DNA from: Eimeria necatrix | Lineage: Eukaryota > Apicomplexa > Conoidasida > Eucoccidiorida > Eimeriidae | NCBI RefSeq assembly: GCF_000499385.1 | Contig: NW_013653259.1 | Coordinates: 10,001 to 27,500 of the forward strand | Direction: 5' to 3' | DNA: 17,500 bases | Shown: positions 16,679-17,500 of the stretch, piece after piece | Layout of the letters: the number at the start of each line of letters is the position of its first letter | Numbering within the stretch: position 1 is the first letter of the stretch | Made by a program: the position numbers and the translations under genes | The notes under the pieces: generated by a model | What the model saw: the letters and a program-made list of their open reading frames with translations, nothing else | The model's database searches: none | Told to the model about the DNA's origin: nothing

Positions 16679-17500
16679 GGCGCAAGACGCTCAGGCCCTC
16701 CTGCGCCTCATCGTAGCGCCTTCCCTCGCCAAGGGCTTAGGGTTTAGGGTTTAGGGTTTAGGGTTTAGGGTTTAGGGTTGAAGTATTTGCTGCTGCTTCT
16801 CCGCACAAGTCTTGCAGTACATCAAAACAACACTCAGCTGCGCCTTTCCCAAACCCCCGCAGCCTGGGGTGTCTGTACACCTCAACTCTTCTTCCAATTC
16901 AATTCTGCACTTTCCTTTTCCTCCAAAGGGGGGCCCCACACGACCTGCTGCAGCAAAGACCCCCCTGGGGGCCCCCCTGGGGGCCCCCCTGGGGGCCCCC
17001 CTTGGGGGCCCCCCTCCGCTGTTAGGGGGCCCCCCCGGGGGGCCCCCATGAGGGGGGCCCCCCGGGGGGCCCCCCGGAAAGGCCCCAGTGGGGGCCCCCC
17101 ATTCTGCCATTGCTGGTGTGCAGATGGCTGTGCATGCGTTGAAAAGGTCCGAAGTGTCTTGGCTAGCTAGCTGCTGCTGCTGGCTAGCTAGCTGCTGCTG
17201 CTGCTGCTGGCTAGCTAGCTGCTGCTGCTGGTGGCTAGCTAGCTGCTGCTGCTGCTGCTGCCCCGCGAGCTGCTGCTGCTGCCCAGCGAGCTGCTGCTGC
17301 TGGCTAGCTAGCTGCTGGTGGCTAGCTAGCTGCTGGTGGCTAGCTAGCTGCTGGTGGCTAGCTAGCTGCTGGTGGCTAGCTAGCTGGGCCTCTGTTTCTT
17401 GCTTGCTAGCCAAAAGAACAGCAACTTTAAATCCTTCAAAGCGACGGCAGTGCTGCGCGTCGCTGAAAAGGCCCCTCACCAGCAGCGCCTTCGAGCTGTA
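16488..17500 (-). CDS. Unidentified protein fragment with (LASHQQ)n repeat and TPR-like helix, runs off the right edge
   Basis: From the edge inward the frame reads YSSKALLVRGLFSDAQHCRR, FEGFKVAVLLASKQETEAQ, then tandem LASHQQ/LASQQQ hexapeptides (17390-17165), DTSDLFNACTAICTPAMAEW, a Gly-Pro stretch from G/C repeats (17095-16935), and CRIELEEEL. Near 16880 the frame is uncertain: a possible mini-intron GTGTAC...CCCCAG switches between GKAQLSVVLMYCKTCAEK and FGKGAAECCFDVLQDLCGEA. After a telomere-like array a second exon (from 16735) reads LGEGRRYDEAQEGLSVLRR, whose spacing resembles a TPR helix pair, followed by poly-A and Q/L runs. I do not recognise the family. Several exons of one gene is the likeliest reading; the 3' end is unknown. 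Confidence 0.55.
16736..16779 (+). repeat. Telomere-like (TTTAGGG)n array, probable intron of the right-hand gene
   Basis: It has about six heptamers. On the minus strand the array ends CCCTAAG|CC, and this variant heptamer supplies the AG before the TPR-like exon. Confidence 0.93.
17165..17392 (-). repeat. 18-bp minisatellite encoding LASHQQ
   Basis: On the minus strand the unit CACCAGCAGCTAGCTAGC translates as HQQLAS and repeats several times, first perfectly and then with shortened or longer CAG parts (LASQQQQ, LAGQQQQ). It merges the GCTAGC and CAG repeat families of this window into one in-frame coding repeat. Unit changes are in multiples of three, as expected of a translated repeat. 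Confidence 0.85.

Overview
The window looks like nuclear DNA of a coccidian apicomplexan, most likely an Eimeria species. The reasons are pervasive CAG/CTG trinucleotide arrays, many internal telomere-like TTTAGGG/CCCTAAA heptamer arrays, and spliced genes whose conserved domains are broken up by runs of Q, A, S or L. The species call is an inference from repeat style plus one plant/Plasmodium-type apicoplast gene. Few of the open reading frames here are real: CAG/CTG, GGGGCCCC and TTAA arrays are open in most frames on both strands, so genes were recognised from conserved non-repeat blocks and matching splice phases.

Layout. 1-3153 holds no gene I can support: CAG/CTG arrays, an AGCTAGC array, a GGGGCCCC block, opposed A/G-rich and T/C-rich tracts, a 20-bp AT minisatellite and TTAA repeats. 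About 3154-11690 on the minus strand is one gene, ispG (gcpE), the [4Fe-4S] enzyme of the apicoplast MEP isoprenoid pathway. I can follow it through about eleven exons in the order of the plant/Plasmodium protein, with compatible splice phases at nearly every junction. Its introns are almost pure microsatellite, telomere-like or TTAA sequence. 11691-12272 is the divergent intergenic region. About 12273-15512 on the plus strand is a three-exon leucine-rich-repeat protein with an LRR-cap (ANP32/U2A'-like), whose last exon runs through a collagen-like Gly-Pro stretch into a glutamine-rich coiled coil. 15513-16487 is mostly degenerate telomere-like heptamers plus an AAAT array. About 16488-17500 on the minus strand is part of an unidentified gene with a (LASHQQ)n hexapeptide repeat and a TPR-like helix, running off the right edge.

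The three genes do not form a pathway. What links them is structure: the same simple repeats fill introns and also invade exons, where they become amino-acid runs between conserved blocks. The points most worth checking are the ispG exon chain, a 38-bp tandem duplication that copies a 3' splice site out of frame, a probable micro-exon between two telomere-like arrays inside a 17-bp direct repeat, and recurrent TGTAC(A/G)TACAG sequence at ispG acceptors. I saw no CRISPR array, transposase, tRNA or rRNA, and no clearly new multi-gene system.
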